The notes: a model not told the origin generated them from the sequence alone. Positions 8,522 through 17,650 are shown, counted from the first letter of the stretch. The stretch is DNA of 64,000 nt from JAKZRT01 sp965247915 (GCA_965247915.1 OZ252048.1:3596001-3660000), one strand, 5' to 3'. Made by a program: numbers and translations.

Positions 8522-9376
8522 ATGGCTGCCGACGACCCCCGCACCCTTGTTTCCACCAATTGGCTTGCGGCACATCTTGCCAGCCCCGATCTGCGGGTTC
8601 TCGACGCCAGTTGGTATCTGCCCGACGCGGGCCGCGACCCCCGGGCCGAATATGCGGCTGCGCATATCCCTGGTGCCCGGTTTTTCGACCTCGACGACGT
8701 CTCTGACGCGCGCTCCGACCCGCCGCATATGGCGCCTTCGCCGGAAAAATTCATCTCGCGGCTGCGGGCCATGGGCGTGGGCGACGGGCATCAGGTGGTG
8801 GTCTACGACGGCGCGGGGCTATTTTCGGCCGCTAGGGTCTGGTGGCTCTTTCGCCTGATGGGCAAAGCGGATGTCGCCGTGCTCGATGGCGGCTTTCCCA
8901 AGTGGCAGGCCGAGGGCAGACCTGTCGAAGACCTGCCCCCAGTGTTCCGCGACCGGCATATGACCGTCCAACGGCAAGCGCATCTGGTCAAGGATGTAAC
9001 GCAGGTCGCAGCGGCCTCGAAACTTGACGATTACACGATCATCGACGCGCGGTCGCCGGGCCGGTTTCAGGGCACCGAGGCCGAACCGCGCCCCGGCATG
9101 CGGTCAGGACATATTCCGGGGTCGAAGAACGTGCATTACGCCAGCCTTCTGAACCCCGACGGCACTATGAAAGACGTGGCCGCCCTTGGCCGGGTGTTCG
9201 AGGCCCAGGGGATTGACCTCGCAAAGCCCGCGATCACCAGTTGCGGATCGGGGGTCACTGCCGCGATTCTGGCCCTGGCGATGGAACGTATGGGCAAGTC
9301 GGATCATGCGATCTATGACGGCTCGTGGGCCGAATGGGGCATGTACGACGGGCTGAAAGTTGAAACCGGAGCTTGA
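8522..9376 (+). CDS. sseA: 3-mercaptopyruvate/thiosulfate sulfurtransferase
   Basis: A 284-residue protein with two rhodanese domains. The N-terminal domain has LDASWYLPDAGRDP and VVYDGAGLFSAARVWW; the C-terminal domain carries the active-site loop TSCGSGVTA with the persulfide-forming Cys241. A CGSGVT loop is typical of mercaptopyruvate sulfurtransferases rather than thiosulfate-specific rhodaneses. The gene is followed with a 1-base overlap by the aromatic aminotransferase gene, so the two are probably an operon. Both could act in sulfur and transamination steps of amino acid breakdown, although no direct pathway link is visible. Confidence 0.92.
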   Translation: MAADDPRTLVSTNWLAAHLASPDLRVLDASWYLPDAGRDPRAEYAAAHIPGARFFDLDDVSDARSDPPHMAPSPEKFISRLRAMGVGDGHQVVVYDGAGLFSAARVWWLFRLMGKADVAVLDGGFPKWQAEGRPVEDLPPVFRDRHMTVQRQAHLVKDVTQVAAASKLDDYTIIDARSPGRFQGTEAEPRPGMRSGHIPGSKNVHYASLLNPDGTMKDVAALGRVFEAQGIDLAKPAITSCGSGVTAAILALAMERMGKSDHAIYDGSWAEWGMYDGLKVETGA

Positions 9377-10560
9377 TGATGTTTGAGACCCTCACCCCGC
9401 AGCCGCCTGACGGAATTCTGGGACTGGTCGCCGCCTTCCGCGCCGATCCGCGCCCCGACAAGATCGACCTCGGCGTTGGCGTTTACAAAAACGCCGATGG
9501 CGTCACACCGATCATGGGGGCGGTGAAAAAGGCCGAGGCGATGCTGTGGGAGGCCGAGACCACCAAAGCCTATACCGCGCTGGCCGGCGACCCGGCCTAT
9601 CTGGACGCGATGGTGGCGCTGGTGCTGGGCGGTGCGGTGGCGCGGCGTCAGGTTGCAGCACTGGCGACTCCGGGCGGCACCGGCGCGCTGCGCCAGGGCT
9701 TCGAGCTGGTGAAAATGGCGCGACCCGACGCCCGGTTCTGGATCTCCGATCCGACCTGGCCCAACCACCCGACAATGCTGGCGCATCTGGGCTTCGAGGT
9801 GCGGCACTACCGCTATTTCGACGCCGAGACGCGCGGCGTCAACTTCGACGGCATGATGACCGGCCTGGCCGGTATCGGGCCGGGCGACGTGGTGCTGGTG
9901 CATGGCTGCTGCCACAACCCCACCGGCGCCAACCTGAACCCCGGCCAGTGGCAGGACCTGATCGCGCATCTTCAGGCGACCGGCGCGATGCCCTTTGTCG
10001 ACATCGCTTACCAGGGCTTCGGCGACGGGCTCGACGAAGACGGTGCCGCCACCCGCGCCCTGGCCAGCGCGGTGCCCGAGACGATCATCGCGGCGAGCTG
10101 TTCGAAGAACTTCGGCATCTACCGCGAGCGTGCGGGTATTCTGATGGCGGTGACGGGTGAGCACCGGCAAAGCGTCACCCAGGGCATCCTCGGCTATCTC
10201 AACCGCCAGAATTATTCCTTCCCGCCCGACCACGGCGCGCGGCTGGTCAGCATGATCCTGACTGACGACGCTTTGCGGGCCAGTTGGACGTCCGAGCTCG
10301 AAGCCGTGCGCCTTTCCATGCTCGACCTGCGCCGCACGCTGGCCGACGCTTTGCGCGACGCCTCGGGGTCCGACCGCTTCGGGTTTCTGGCCGAACACCG
10401 CGGCATGTTCTCGCGCACCGGGGCAACACCGGATCAGGTCGCCCGGCTTAGGGACGATCACGGCATCTATATGGTCGGCGACAGTCGCATCAACATCGCC
10501 GGGCTGAATATGAAGACGATCCCGGTGCTGGCCCAGGCGATCATCGACGTCGGCGTTTAA
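9376..10560 (+). CDS. Aromatic amino acid aminotransferase
   Basis: A 394-residue class I/II PLP enzyme of the AspC/TyrB type, starting MMFETLTPQPPDGILGL. It shows the substrate-specificity region DLGVGVYKNADG, the CHNPTGANL motif, and the Schiff-base Lys244 in SCSKNFGIYRERAG. The C-terminal part has DSRINIAGLN. Length is normal. The start codon overlaps the upstream stop as TGATG, so translation is probably coupled to the sulfurtransferase; a second ATG follows immediately. Aspartate versus aromatic preference cannot be settled by reading alone, but the sequence looks closest to the tyrosine/aromatic group. Confidence 0.92.
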   Translation: MMFETLTPQPPDGILGLVAAFRADPRPDKIDLGVGVYKNADGVTPIMGAVKKAEAMLWEAETTKAYTALAGDPAYLDAMVALVLGGAVARRQVAALATPGGTGALRQGFELVKMARPDARFWISDPTWPNHPTMLAHLGFEVRHYRYFDAETRGVNFDGMMTGLAGIGPGDVVLVHGCCHNPTGANLNPGQWQDLIAHLQATGAMPFVDIAYQGFGDGLDEDGAATRALASAVPETIIAASCSKNFGIYRERAGILMAVTGEHRQSVTQGILGYLNRQNYSFPPDHGARLVSMILTDDALRASWTSELEAVRLSMLDLRRTLADALRDASGSDRFGFLAEHRGMFSRTGATPDQVARLRDDHGIYMVGDSRINIAGLNMKTIPVLAQAIIDVGV

Positions 10561-10631
10561 GGCGCCGACGCGAAAGCGCACCAGTTTTCGGCGGGCCTCA
10601 ACCCATCAATTGGTGGCGGGCGCATTCCTGC

Positions 10632-10661
10632 AAAAAAAAGCCCGGACACAATGGCCCGGGC
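10632..10661 (-). terminator. Rho-independent terminator of glnK-amtB
   Basis: Read on the minus strand: stem GCCCGG/CCGGGC with a 10-nt loop, then eight T. It lies 48 bases after the amtB stop. A second hairpin at 10671-10694 (CTGGCGGG/CCCGCCAG) sits between it and the gene. Confidence 0.85.
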
Positions 10662-10708
10662 GTTAAGGGACTGGCGGGCAACGTTACCCGCCAGGGGAGA
10701 TACGCATG

Positions 10709-12034
10709 TCAGATGCCGTAGGCGCTTTCGCCGTGCGTCGTCGTGTCCAGACCCTGACGTTCCAGATCTTCCTCGATCCGCAGGCCCATCAGCATGTCCA
10801 CGATCTTGAACAGAATGAACGAGATCACGCCGCACCAGACGATGGTAATCACGACGGCCTGGAACTGAATGAAAGTCTGGCCAACCAGCGAATAGTCGTC
10901 GCCGCCAATGCCGCCCAGTCCCGGCGCGGTGAAGATGCCCGTGCCGATGGCCCCGATGATCCCGCCGATGCCGTGGATGCCGAAAACATCCAAGCTGTCG
11001 TCATAGCCGAACTTTTTCTTGACCACCGCCACGAAGAAGTAGCAGCCCGCCGAGGCCAGCGCCCCCAGTACGATCGCGCCGATCGGACCGACCGAACCGC
11101 AGGCCGGAGTGATCGCAACAAGCCCCGCGATCATTCCCGAGGCCGCGCCCAGCATCGACGACTTCGCCCGCGTGACCTTTTCGATCACGTTCCAAGCCAG
11201 GATCGCCGCCGCGGCGGCAACAAATGTGTTGATCAGCGCAAGACCGGCGCCGCCGTTGGCCTCGAGGTTCGAACCGGCGTTAAAGCCGAACCATCCAACC
11301 CACAGAATCGCCGCGCCTACGAGCGCCAGCGTCATTGAATGCGGCGCCATGTTTTCCTTGCCAAAACCGATCCGCGGGCCGATCACGATGCAGCCGACCA
11401 GCGCCGCGATCCCGGCGTTGATGTGGACCACGGTACCCCCCGCGAAGTCGAGCGCGCCGAGGTTAAAGATAAAGCCGGCACCGTCCCAGACCATATGCGC
11501 AACCGGGAAATACACCAAGGTCACCCACAGTGCCGTGAACAACATAATCGCGCCGAATTTCACCCGTTCGACGAAGGCGCCGACGATCAGTGCCGCCGTG
11601 ATCGCGGCAAAGGTCATTTGGAAGGCGATAAAGACGTATTCGGGAATAACTACGCCATCGGTGAATGTCGCCGCCATCGAATCGGCGGTAACTCCGGCAA
11701 GGAACAACTTGCCCAAACCGCCCCAGAACGGGCTGGTGCCGCCGCCGAAGGCGAAGGAATAGCCCCAGACCACCCAGATCACCATGACCATCGCGGCAAT
11801 CGTGGTGCATTGCATGAGCACCGACAGCATGTTCTTCGACCGCACCAGACCGCCGTAAAACAGGGCCAGACCGGGGATTATCATGAAAAGGACCAACAGC
11901 GTGGCCGTCATCATCCAGGCCACGTCACCCTTGTCCATCGTATCGACCACTTCTGCGGCGGCTTCCTGCGCAAAGCTCAGCGCCGGTGCCATGGCTGCGG
12001 CGATTGAAAGCGGCAGCAAGTTTCTCAGTTTCAT
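10709..12034 (-). CDS. amtB: Ammonium transporter
   Basis: A 441-residue inner-membrane channel for ammonium. A signal peptide (MKLRNLLPLSIAAAMAPALS) precedes a region with DTMDKGDVAW, then eleven hydrophobic helices. Family motifs are visible: FYGGLVRSKN, VWGYSFAFGG, the twin-His pore segments HINAGIAAL and FGIHGIGGIIG, and GWFGFNAGSN. The ATG at 12034 has an AAAGGAA box; open frame upstream of it overlaps glnK and is not real. It follows glnK by 22 bases, the standard PII-AmtB operon in which uridylylation-sensitive GlnK binds and blocks the channel. A strong terminator follows. Confidence 0.96.
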   Translation of the reverse strand: MKLRNLLPLSIAAAMAPALSFAQEAAAEVVDTMDKGDVAWMMTATLLVLFMIIPGLALFYGGLVRSKNMLSVLMQCTTIAAMVMVIWVVWGYSFAFGGGTSPFWGGLGKLFLAGVTADSMAATFTDGVVIPEYVFIAFQMTFAAITAALIVGAFVERVKFGAIMLFTALWVTLVYFPVAHMVWDGAGFIFNLGALDFAGGTVVHINAGIAALVGCIVIGPRIGFGKENMAPHSMTLALVGAAILWVGWFGFNAGSNLEANGGAGLALINTFVAAAAAILAWNVIEKVTRAKSSMLGAASGMIAGLVAITPACGSVGPIGAIVLGALASAGCYFFVAVVKKKFGYDDSLDVFGIHGIGGIIGAIGTGIFTAPGLGGIGGDDYSLVGQTFIQFQAVVITIVWCGVISFILFKIVDMLMGLRIEEDLERQGLDTTTHGESAYGI

Positions 12035-12056
12035 TTCCGTGTTCCTTTCAGCAGGG

Positions 12057-12395
12057 TCAAAGCGCCTCGTCACCGGACTCGCCGGTGCGCACGCGCTGGG
12101 CGCCTTCAAGCGCCAGGATGAATATCTTGCCGTCGCCGATCTTGTCGGTTCGGGCGGTGTTTGCGATGGTCTCGACCACCTGATCGGCGGCCTCGTCGGC
12201 CACAGCGATTTCCAGACGAACCTTGGGTACAAAGTTCACCGTATATTCGGCGCCGCGATAGATTTCAGTATGGCCTGACTGGTGACCGAACCCCTTGATT
12301 TCGGTTACCATCATCCCGCGCACGCCGATGTCGGTCAGCGCTTCGCGGACGTCTTCCAGCTTGAACGGTCTTATTGCTGCGATGATCAACTTCAC
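12057..12395 (-). CDS. glnK: Nitrogen regulatory PII protein
   Basis: A 112-residue PII signal protein starting with GTG at 12395 (VKLIIAAIRPFKLEDV), with an AGAGGA box upstream. The T-loop carries the uridylylation site Tyr51 in YRGAEYTVNF. The C-terminal part has GDGKIFIL and the ATP-binding RTGESGDEAL signature. The position just before amtB makes GlnK rather than GlnB the likely type. A sigma-54/NtrC promoter would be expected upstream, but I cannot point to a convincing -24/-12 pair in 12396-12643. Confidence 0.95.
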   Translation of the reverse strand: MKLIIAAIRPFKLEDVREALTDIGVRGMMVTEIKGFGHQSGHTEIYRGAEYTVNFVPKVRLEIAVADEAADQVVETIANTARTDKIGDGKIFILALEGAQRVRTGESGDEAL

Positions 12396-12510
12396 GTTTC
12401 TGTCCTCTTTCAGGTGCCGCAATCGTGCGGCGGATGCAGACATCACGAGGAATGCTGCGACTGCAAACAAGGGTTTGGGCTCTAAAAGCAGCCAGAAACT
12501 TGAAAAAGGG

Positions 12511-12530
12511 CGCATTTTGGCGCATTTTGC
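12511..12530. repeat. Tandem decamer in the glnK/PBP divergent spacer
   Basis: CGCATTTTGG is followed directly by CGCATTTTGC, one helical turn apart, between divergent glnK and the PBP gene. This spacing would suit a dimeric regulator binding one face of the DNA. No known box is recognised. Confidence 0.4.
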
Positions 12531-12643
12531 AGCGTTTGCCCAATAATTGAGCAACTCGCGTATCACCGGAGCGCTGCTGTGCAGCACTCCACATCCGAAA
12601 AAAGATTCGCTAATCTCGATCAAAACGACCATTTGGGCGAAAC

Positions 12644-14830
12644 ATGACGTCTTCGAACAAGAACAAACCGCCGCTGGTTGCCGAGCAGAGATATCCGAAA
12701 CCGGGCAAAAAGCCCGCCAAAAAGGCTGCGCCCAAGACCGCGGCCCGGAAAACACCTGCAAAGCCCGGGAAAAAAACCGCAGGCCGCAGGCCCAAAACCC
12801 GGGCAGGTCGCGCGTTCGCCTTTCTTGGGCGAGCTTTGCAGGGCACGCTTCGCCTGATCTGGCGGTTCTCGGTCCGCATCACGCTGGTGGTGACCGCGAT
12901 AATCGCGGCCGCCGTCATCTGGTTCGCCGCGAACCTGCCCCCGGTTTCGGCCCAGCTTGACGCGCGGGCGCGCGGGTCGGTCACCTTCCTCGACCGCGAC
13001 CGGCAGGTCTTCACCTGGCGCGGCGACCAGTTTGGCGGGGTGATCACCGCTGATACCGTCTCGCCGCATCTGAAAAACGCGGTCGTCGCGACCGAAGACA
13101 AGCGGTTCTATCGCCACATCGGCATCAGCCCGCGCGGCGTCGCCAGTGCGGTGCGAATCAACATTAGCGAAGGGCGTGGGCCGCTCAGTGGTCACGGCGG
13201 CTCGACGATCACCCAACAAACCGCCAAGCTATTGTGTCTGGGCACGCCCTTCGATCCGCAAGGTTCGATGACCGAGGCCGAATTCGAGGCCGACTGCCGC
13301 CAGACCACCATCGCGCGCAAGCTGAAGGAGGCGATCTATGCGCTGGCGATGGAGCTCAGGTATTCCAAAGACGATATCCTGACGATCTATCTCAACCGGG
13401 TGTTTCTGGGGGCCGGCGCGCGCGGGTTCGAAGCGGCCTCGCAACGCTATTTCTCGAAATCCGCCGCTGATCTTGGGCCTGCCGAAGCGGCGATGCTGGC
13501 CGGGCTTCTTAAGGCCCCCACGCGCTATGCCCCGACCAACAACCTCAAGCGCAGCCAGGACCGGGCCGCGACCATTGCGCGGCTGATGCGCGACCAGAGC
13601 TATCTGAACGCGACCGAGGCGGCCCATGCCATGGCCGAACCTGCCACGCTGTCGGCAACCGCCGCCGAACGAAAAGGCGATTATTTCGCCGATTGGGTGA
13701 TGTCGACGGGTCCGGCTTTTCTGACCCGCGACACCACCGAAGACGTGGTCATCCGCACCACCTTTGATCCCGCTATCCAGACCGCCGCCGAGGCCGCCAT
13801 GCGGCATATCTTCAACACCCGCGTGCGCGAAGGCTCTGAGGCGCAGGCAGCGATCATCGTCATGTCCGCCGACGGCGCGGTGCGGGCCATTGTTGGCGGA
13901 CGCGACACCGGCATTGCCGGGGCCTTCAACCGCGCCACCCAGGCGCGGCGCCAGACCGGCAGCGTCTTCAAGCCCTTCGTCTATGCCGCCGCCCTTGACC
14001 TGGGCCACACCAGCCAGTCGACCGTGGACGACAAGCCGCTGACCATCGACATTCCCGGTTCGGGCCTGTGGTCGCCGAAAAACTACGGCGACAAATACAT
14101 GGGCCGGGTCACGCTGACCACGGCGCTGGCCCATTCGCTGAACTCCGCCGCCGTGCGCGTTTCCGAATACGCAGGCCGCGAGAACGTGCGCCAGATCGCC
14201 AGCGATTTCGGTATCACCAGCGATCTGGCCGATGGTCCGGCGCTGGCGCTTGGCGCCTCCGAGGCCAGCCTGCTCGAGACCACCGGCGCCTATGCCGGCA
14301 TCCTCAACGGCGGCCAGGCGGTCAGACCCTACGGCGTGATCGAGGTCCGGCTGCAGGGCGAGGACGACCCGATCATGGGGATGGAAGGCGGCATGGGCGC
14401 GCGCGTGATCAGCGAAGATGCCGCCCGCGAACTGACCTGGATGATGACCCGCGTGATCGAGGACGGCACCGGGCGGCGCGCGCGCCTCGGCGGCTGGCAG
14501 GCGGCGGGCAAGACCGGCACCACCCAAGCCGCCCGCGATGCCTGGTTCGTCGGGTTCACGGCCGAATATGTGACCGGCGTCTGGATGGGCTACGACGACA
14601 ACACGCCGCTGACCGGCGTTACCGGCGGCGGATTGCCCGCCGACATCTGGCGCGAAGCGATGGCGCGCATCCACGAGGGCATCCCGCAACGCGACCTGCC
14701 GGTCATCCGGCGCGCCCAAACCCGCAGCATCGAAGACCTGTTCAAGCCGCGCCGCGCGCGCGGCGGCCAGGAACGCACGCCCGAGTCAATTATTCGCGAC
14801 CTCCTGCGCGCGATCCTCGGCGGCAACTGA
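12644..14830 (+). CDS. Bifunctional penicillin-binding protein (PBP1 type)
   Basis: A 728-residue class A PBP. Residues 1-55 are a Lys/Pro/Ala-rich cytoplasmic tail, followed by one membrane anchor near 72-92. The glycosyltransferase-51 domain has catalytic Glu151 in ATEDKRFYRH and the GGSTITQQTAK motif. The transpeptidase domain shows Ser440 in GSVFKP (SxxK), S498LN500 (SxN) and K623TG (KTG). It polymerises and crosslinks peptidoglycan at the inner membrane. The Cys-containing insert after AKLL (LCLGTPFDPQG) is a lineage feature. Closest in layout to the PBP1A/2D-like proteins of alphaproteobacteria; no single gene symbol is safe. Confidence 0.94.
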   Translation: MTSSNKNKPPLVAEQRYPKPGKKPAKKAAPKTAARKTPAKPGKKTAGRRPKTRAGRAFAFLGRALQGTLRLIWRFSVRITLVVTAIIAAAVIWFAANLPPVSAQLDARARGSVTFLDRDRQVFTWRGDQFGGVITADTVSPHLKNAVVATEDKRFYRHIGISPRGVASAVRINISEGRGPLSGHGGSTITQQTAKLLCLGTPFDPQGSMTEAEFEADCRQTTIARKLKEAIYALAMELRYSKDDILTIYLNRVFLGAGARGFEAASQRYFSKSAADLGPAEAAMLAGLLKAPTRYAPTNNLKRSQDRAATIARLMRDQSYLNATEAAHAMAEPATLSATAAERKGDYFADWVMSTGPAFLTRDTTEDVVIRTTFDPAIQTAAEAAMRHIFNTRVREGSEAQAAIIVMSADGAVRAIVGGRDTGIAGAFNRATQARRQTGSVFKPFVYAAALDLGHTSQSTVDDKPLTIDIPGSGLWSPKNYGDKYMGRVTLTTALAHSLNSAAVRVSEYAGRENVRQIASDFGITSDLADGPALALGASEASLLETTGAYAGILNGGQAVRPYGVIEVRLQGEDDPIMGMEGGMGARVISEDAARELTWMMTRVIEDGTGRRARLGGWQAAGKTGTTQAARDAWFVGFTAEYVTGVWMGYDDNTPLTGVTGGGLPADIWREAMARIHEGIPQRDLPVIRRAQTRSIEDLFKPRRARGGQERTPESIIRDLLRAILGGN

Positions 14831-14869
14831 CCGCACCCGCGCACTGCCCCCGGACCTGGTTGGCGCCTG

Positions 14870-14925
14870 GTAACGTCAACCAGCCCGGGTTGGATCGAAT
14901 GGACAACCTATGGAAAGGTCACAAC
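14870..14925 (+). repeat. Dispersed ~57-bp repeat, copy 1
   Basis: The core at 14889-14925 (GGATCGAATGGACAACCTAT in the middle) matches the reverse complement of 42748-42783 at about nine of ten positions, with weaker similarity extending outward to 14870. No open frame or transposase is attached. It may be a solitary end of a mobile element. The rest of 14831-15027 holds no recognisable gene. Confidence 0.55.
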
Positions 14926-15027
14926 TGGAGCCGCGGCCCGATCCATTTCATCGTTTGAGAAATGCTTTCGGGGGGTGCGGGGGGTCCGAGGCCCCCCGCG
15001 TTGCGGCGCGGGACGCGGCGCAACCGC

Positions 15028-15213
15028 TCACTCGATCGCCCTCGCCTCGTCGACCAGCATTACCGGCACCCCATTGCGCACCGGAAACGCAAGGTTTGCC
15101 GATCTCGAAATCAGCTCGTGCGCCGCCGCATCATATTCCAGCGTTGCGTGGGTCAGCGGGCAGACCAGCGCCTCCAGCATCCGGCGGTCAAAGCCTTGCG
15201 TTTCGTCGGTCAT
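15028..15213 (-). CDS. Trm112-family small protein
   Basis: A 61-residue protein of the Trm112/UPF0434 (YcaR) type: MLEALVCPLTHATLEYD near the start and NLAFPVRNGVPVMLVDEAR at the end, the expected order and size. The zinc-ligand cysteines of eukaryotic Trm112 are reduced to a single Cys (CPLT), as in many bacterial members. Eukaryotic homologues activate methyltransferases; the bacterial role is not settled. It overlaps the LON-domain gene by 4 bases and is last in a run with the LON and thioredoxin genes. Confidence 0.88.
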   Translation of the reverse strand: MTDETQGFDRRMLEALVCPLTHATLEYDAAAHELISRSANLAFPVRNGVPVMLVDEARAIE

Positions 15214-15854
15214 TGCATCACCTCGTCGTCCGACCCGGCATGCATTGCAAATCCGATCAGCGTGACCAGGGTATCGCGCCGCGCCGTCAGGGTCGGGGCC
15301 TCCAGAAGCGCCTGTTTTTCTTCGGCCGGGAACGGGCAGAGCATACTCAGCGAGTTTATCAGCATCTCGTCTTCGGCCGCCTTCAGGCTGTCCCAGTCAG
15401 TGGACAGACCTTTGGTTTCGAAAAATCGCCCGAGAATGCCCAGGAACTCGGCGCGGTCAAACCCGGCATCGGTTTCAGACGGTCCCAGGTCGCGATGAAA
15501 ATCGTTCCACCGCACATCGGCCTTGGTGTACGGCAAAAACCCGGTCACTTCGCGCGTGATCTGATACCGGGATACGCCGTGCAGCGAAATCATGTAGCGT
15601 CCGTCACCGGTTTCGGTGAACGACCTAACCCGGCCCGCGCATCCGATCGCATGCAGGCGCAGCTCGCGGCCGTTCGCCGCTTCCAATGGCTGGACCATGC
15701 CGATCATCCGGTGTGAGGTTTTCAGCACGTCGTCGAGCATCGCGAGATAGCGCGGCTCGAAAATTTGCAGTGGCAGCCGGGCGCGCGGCAGCAACAGCGC
15801 CCCCGGCAAAGGGAAGAGCGGCACCGTACCAGGCAGGTCAGCGGCCGAATACAT
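15210..15854 (-). CDS. LON N-terminal (substrate-binding) domain protein
   Basis: A 214-residue stand-alone LON peptidase N-terminal-like domain: VPLFPLPGALLLPRARLPLQIFEPRY is recognisable in parts at residues 10-35, followed by GRYMISLHGVSRY and the helical C-terminal segment. It lacks the ATPase and protease domains of Lon. Such proteins are widespread in alphaproteobacteria and their function is unknown. It is translationally coupled to the Trm112-like gene (4-base overlap) and 26 bases downstream of the thioredoxin-domain gene. Confidence 0.9.
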   Translation of the reverse strand: MYSAADLPGTVPLFPLPGALLLPRARLPLQIFEPRYLAMLDDVLKTSHRMIGMVQPLEAANGRELRLHAIGCAGRVRSFTETGDGRYMISLHGVSRYQITREVTGFLPYTKADVRWNDFHRDLGPSETDAGFDRAEFLGILGRFFETKGLSTDWDSLKAAEDEMLINSLSMLCPFPAEEKQALLEAPTLTARRDTLVTLIGFAMHAGSDDEVMQ

Positions 15855-15880
15855 GGGCCCACCTTAAGCCGGAATCCACT

Positions 15881-16792
15881 TCATGCGAAGATCATCGACG
15901 ATAATTTGCGCCGACCGTTCAGCGCGATCGGGTCGGTCGGCTTAATGGCATCGAAGATTGTGAACAACTGCGTCTTGGCGGCACCGTCATGCCACTCGCG
16001 GTCGCGGCGGAAAATCTCCAAGAGCGCCTCAATCGCCGCTTCAACATCGCCACCCGCGTGCAGCGCCGTGGCCAGATCGAACCGCAGTTGCAGATCCTCC
16101 GGCGCGGCCTCGACCTGGGTGTGCAACTCGGCCACAGGGCCGGCGTCAGCCGCCTGCCCGGCAAGTGCTATCTGGGCGCGCGCGGCTTCGATCTCGGGGG
16201 TCGAGGCAATGGCACCCGGAACCGCGCCCAGAAGGCCCTGCGCCTGATCGACCTCGCCAAGCGCCAGATGCGCCCGGACCAGCCCGCCATAAGCGGCGGC
16301 GTTTTCGCCATCTTCGCCAAGGATCGCGGCAAAGGTCTGGGCGGCATCCACGGCCGCACCTTCGTCCAGCATCGCCTCGGCGGCCGCCACCGCTTCGCCC
16401 AGTCCGCCGTCACCGGCCAGGGCCGCAACACGGGTCACAAAAGCCTTGATCTCGGAGCCCTGAACCGCGCCCTGGAACCCGTCAACCGGTTGACCTTTGA
16501 AGAACGCATAAACGGTCGGGATCGACTGAATCCTGAGCTGCCCGGCAATACCCTGGTGCTGGTCGATATCGACCTTGACCATGCGCACCTTGCCTTTGGC
16601 CGCCATCACCTCGGCCTCGAGCGCCGGACCCAGCGTCTTGCACGGCCCGCACCAGGGTGCCCAGAAATCGACGATGACCGGAATATCCTGGCTGGCCTCG
16701 ATCACATCGGCCGTAAACGTCGCCTCGGTGGCGTCCTTAATCAGATCACCGGGGGGCGGGTCCGCTGCCGTGGGGGTTCCGAACTCTAACAT
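15881..16792 (-). CDS. Thioredoxin-domain co-chaperone (CnoX/YbbN-like)
   Basis: A 303-residue protein: an N-terminal thioredoxin fold with WCGPC (Cys48, Cys51) and the cis-Pro loop SIPTVYAF, then a helical C-terminal half with TPR-like repeats. This is the architecture of CnoX/YbbN. The E. coli protein lacks the first active-site Cys and acts as a holdase, whereas this one keeps both cysteines, as in Caulobacter-type CnoX, so it may also reduce disulfides. It is the first of three same-strand genes. The ATG at 16792 is well placed. Confidence 0.9.
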   Translation of the reverse strand: MLEFGTPTAADPPPGDLIKDATEATFTADVIEASQDIPVIVDFWAPWCGPCKTLGPALEAEVMAAKGKVRMVKVDIDQHQGIAGQLRIQSIPTVYAFFKGQPVDGFQGAVQGSEIKAFVTRVAALAGDGGLGEAVAAAEAMLDEGAAVDAAQTFAAILGEDGENAAAYGGLVRAHLALGEVDQAQGLLGAVPGAIASTPEIEAARAQIALAGQAADAGPVAELHTQVEAAPEDLQLRFDLATALHAGGDVEAAIEALLEIFRRDREWHDGAAKTQLFTIFDAIKPTDPIALNGRRKLSSMIFA

Positions 16793-16861
16793 TTCCTGTC
16801 TCGCCGTTCTGCGGTTTCGCGTTGCGCTCTATATGCGCGCTCGGGTGGCCGACGCCAACCC

Positions 16862-17650
16862 TCAGAGGTCAAATGTCGCGAAGACCGGCGCGTGGTCTGA
16901 TGGCTTCTCCCAGCCGCGCACTTCGCGCAGGATGCGCGAGCTGTGGGCGGCCCCGGCGATGTCAGACGTGGCCCAGATGTGGTCGAGCCGCCGGCCCTTG
17001 TCGGCGGCGTCCCAGTCGGGCGACCGGTAGGACCACCAGGAATAAAGCCGTCCGTCGGGAATGTCGGCGCGGGTCACATCGACCCAGCCGCCCGCCGCCT
17101 GCACCTCGGCCAGATGTTCGACTTCAATGGGAGTGTGGCTGACGACTTTCAGCAGCTTCTTGTGGTCCCAGACGTCATCTTCGCGCGGCGCGATGTTCAG
17201 GTCACCCACCAGAATGCGCTTTTGCGGTTTCCCGGCGGCAAAAATATCGCGCATGTCGGTGAGATAGTCGAGTTTCTGGCCAAACTTCTCGTTTACCGCG
17301 CGGTCGGGCACATCGCCGCCCGAAGGCACATAGAAATTGTCGATTACAACCCCGTTTTCCAGCCGCGCCGCGACGTGGCGGGCTTGATCCAGCCCAGCCA
17401 AGGCATGGCTGCCGGCCTCGGTGATGGGGCGTTTCGACAGGATCGCCACGCCGTTATAGCCCTTCTGCCCGCGCGCCACCATGTGGGCATAACCAAGGGC
17501 CGCAAAGCCCTCGGTCGGGATCAGGTCGACCGGCGATTTGCATTCCTGCAGGCAGAGAATATCGGGCGCCTCGGCCTGCAATAGCTGCAAAACCAGCGGT
17601 TCGCGCAGGCGCACCGAATTGATGTTCCAGGTGGCAAGAGTGAAGGGCAT
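16862..17650 (-). CDS. xthA: Exodeoxyribonuclease III
   Basis: A 262-residue exonuclease/AP endonuclease of base-excision repair. It has the ATWNINSVR N-terminus, CLQECK (metal-binding Glu), GYNGVAILSK, the catalytic GDLNIAP loop and the C-terminal SDHAPV with its catalytic His. Length and motif order match XthA. A hydrophobic signal is absent, as expected for a cytoplasmic enzyme. It lies 69 bases upstream of the thioredoxin-domain gene on the same strand, so it may share that transcript. Confidence 0.95.
   Translation of the reverse strand: MPFTLATWNINSVRLREPLVLQLLQAEAPDILCLQECKSPVDLIPTEGFAALGYAHMVARGQKGYNGVAILSKRPITEAGSHALAGLDQARHVAARLENGVVIDNFYVPSGGDVPDRAVNEKFGQKLDYLTDMRDIFAAGKPQKRILVGDLNIAPREDDVWDHKKLLKVVSHTPIEVEHLAEVQAAGGWVDVTRADIPDGRLYSWWSYRSPDWDAADKGRRLDHIWATSDIAGAAHSSRILREVRGWEKPSDHAPVFATFDL

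Noticed and set aside
12396..12643. A sigma-54 (-24/-12) promoter for glnK
   Set aside because: Expected from nitrogen control, but I could not find a GG/GC pair with correct spacing on the minus strand that I would defend.
13229..14719. A 496-codon minus-strand open frame opposite the PBP gene
   Set aside because: It is a GC-rich antisense shadow; the plus-strand PBP has complete catalytic motifs across the same region.
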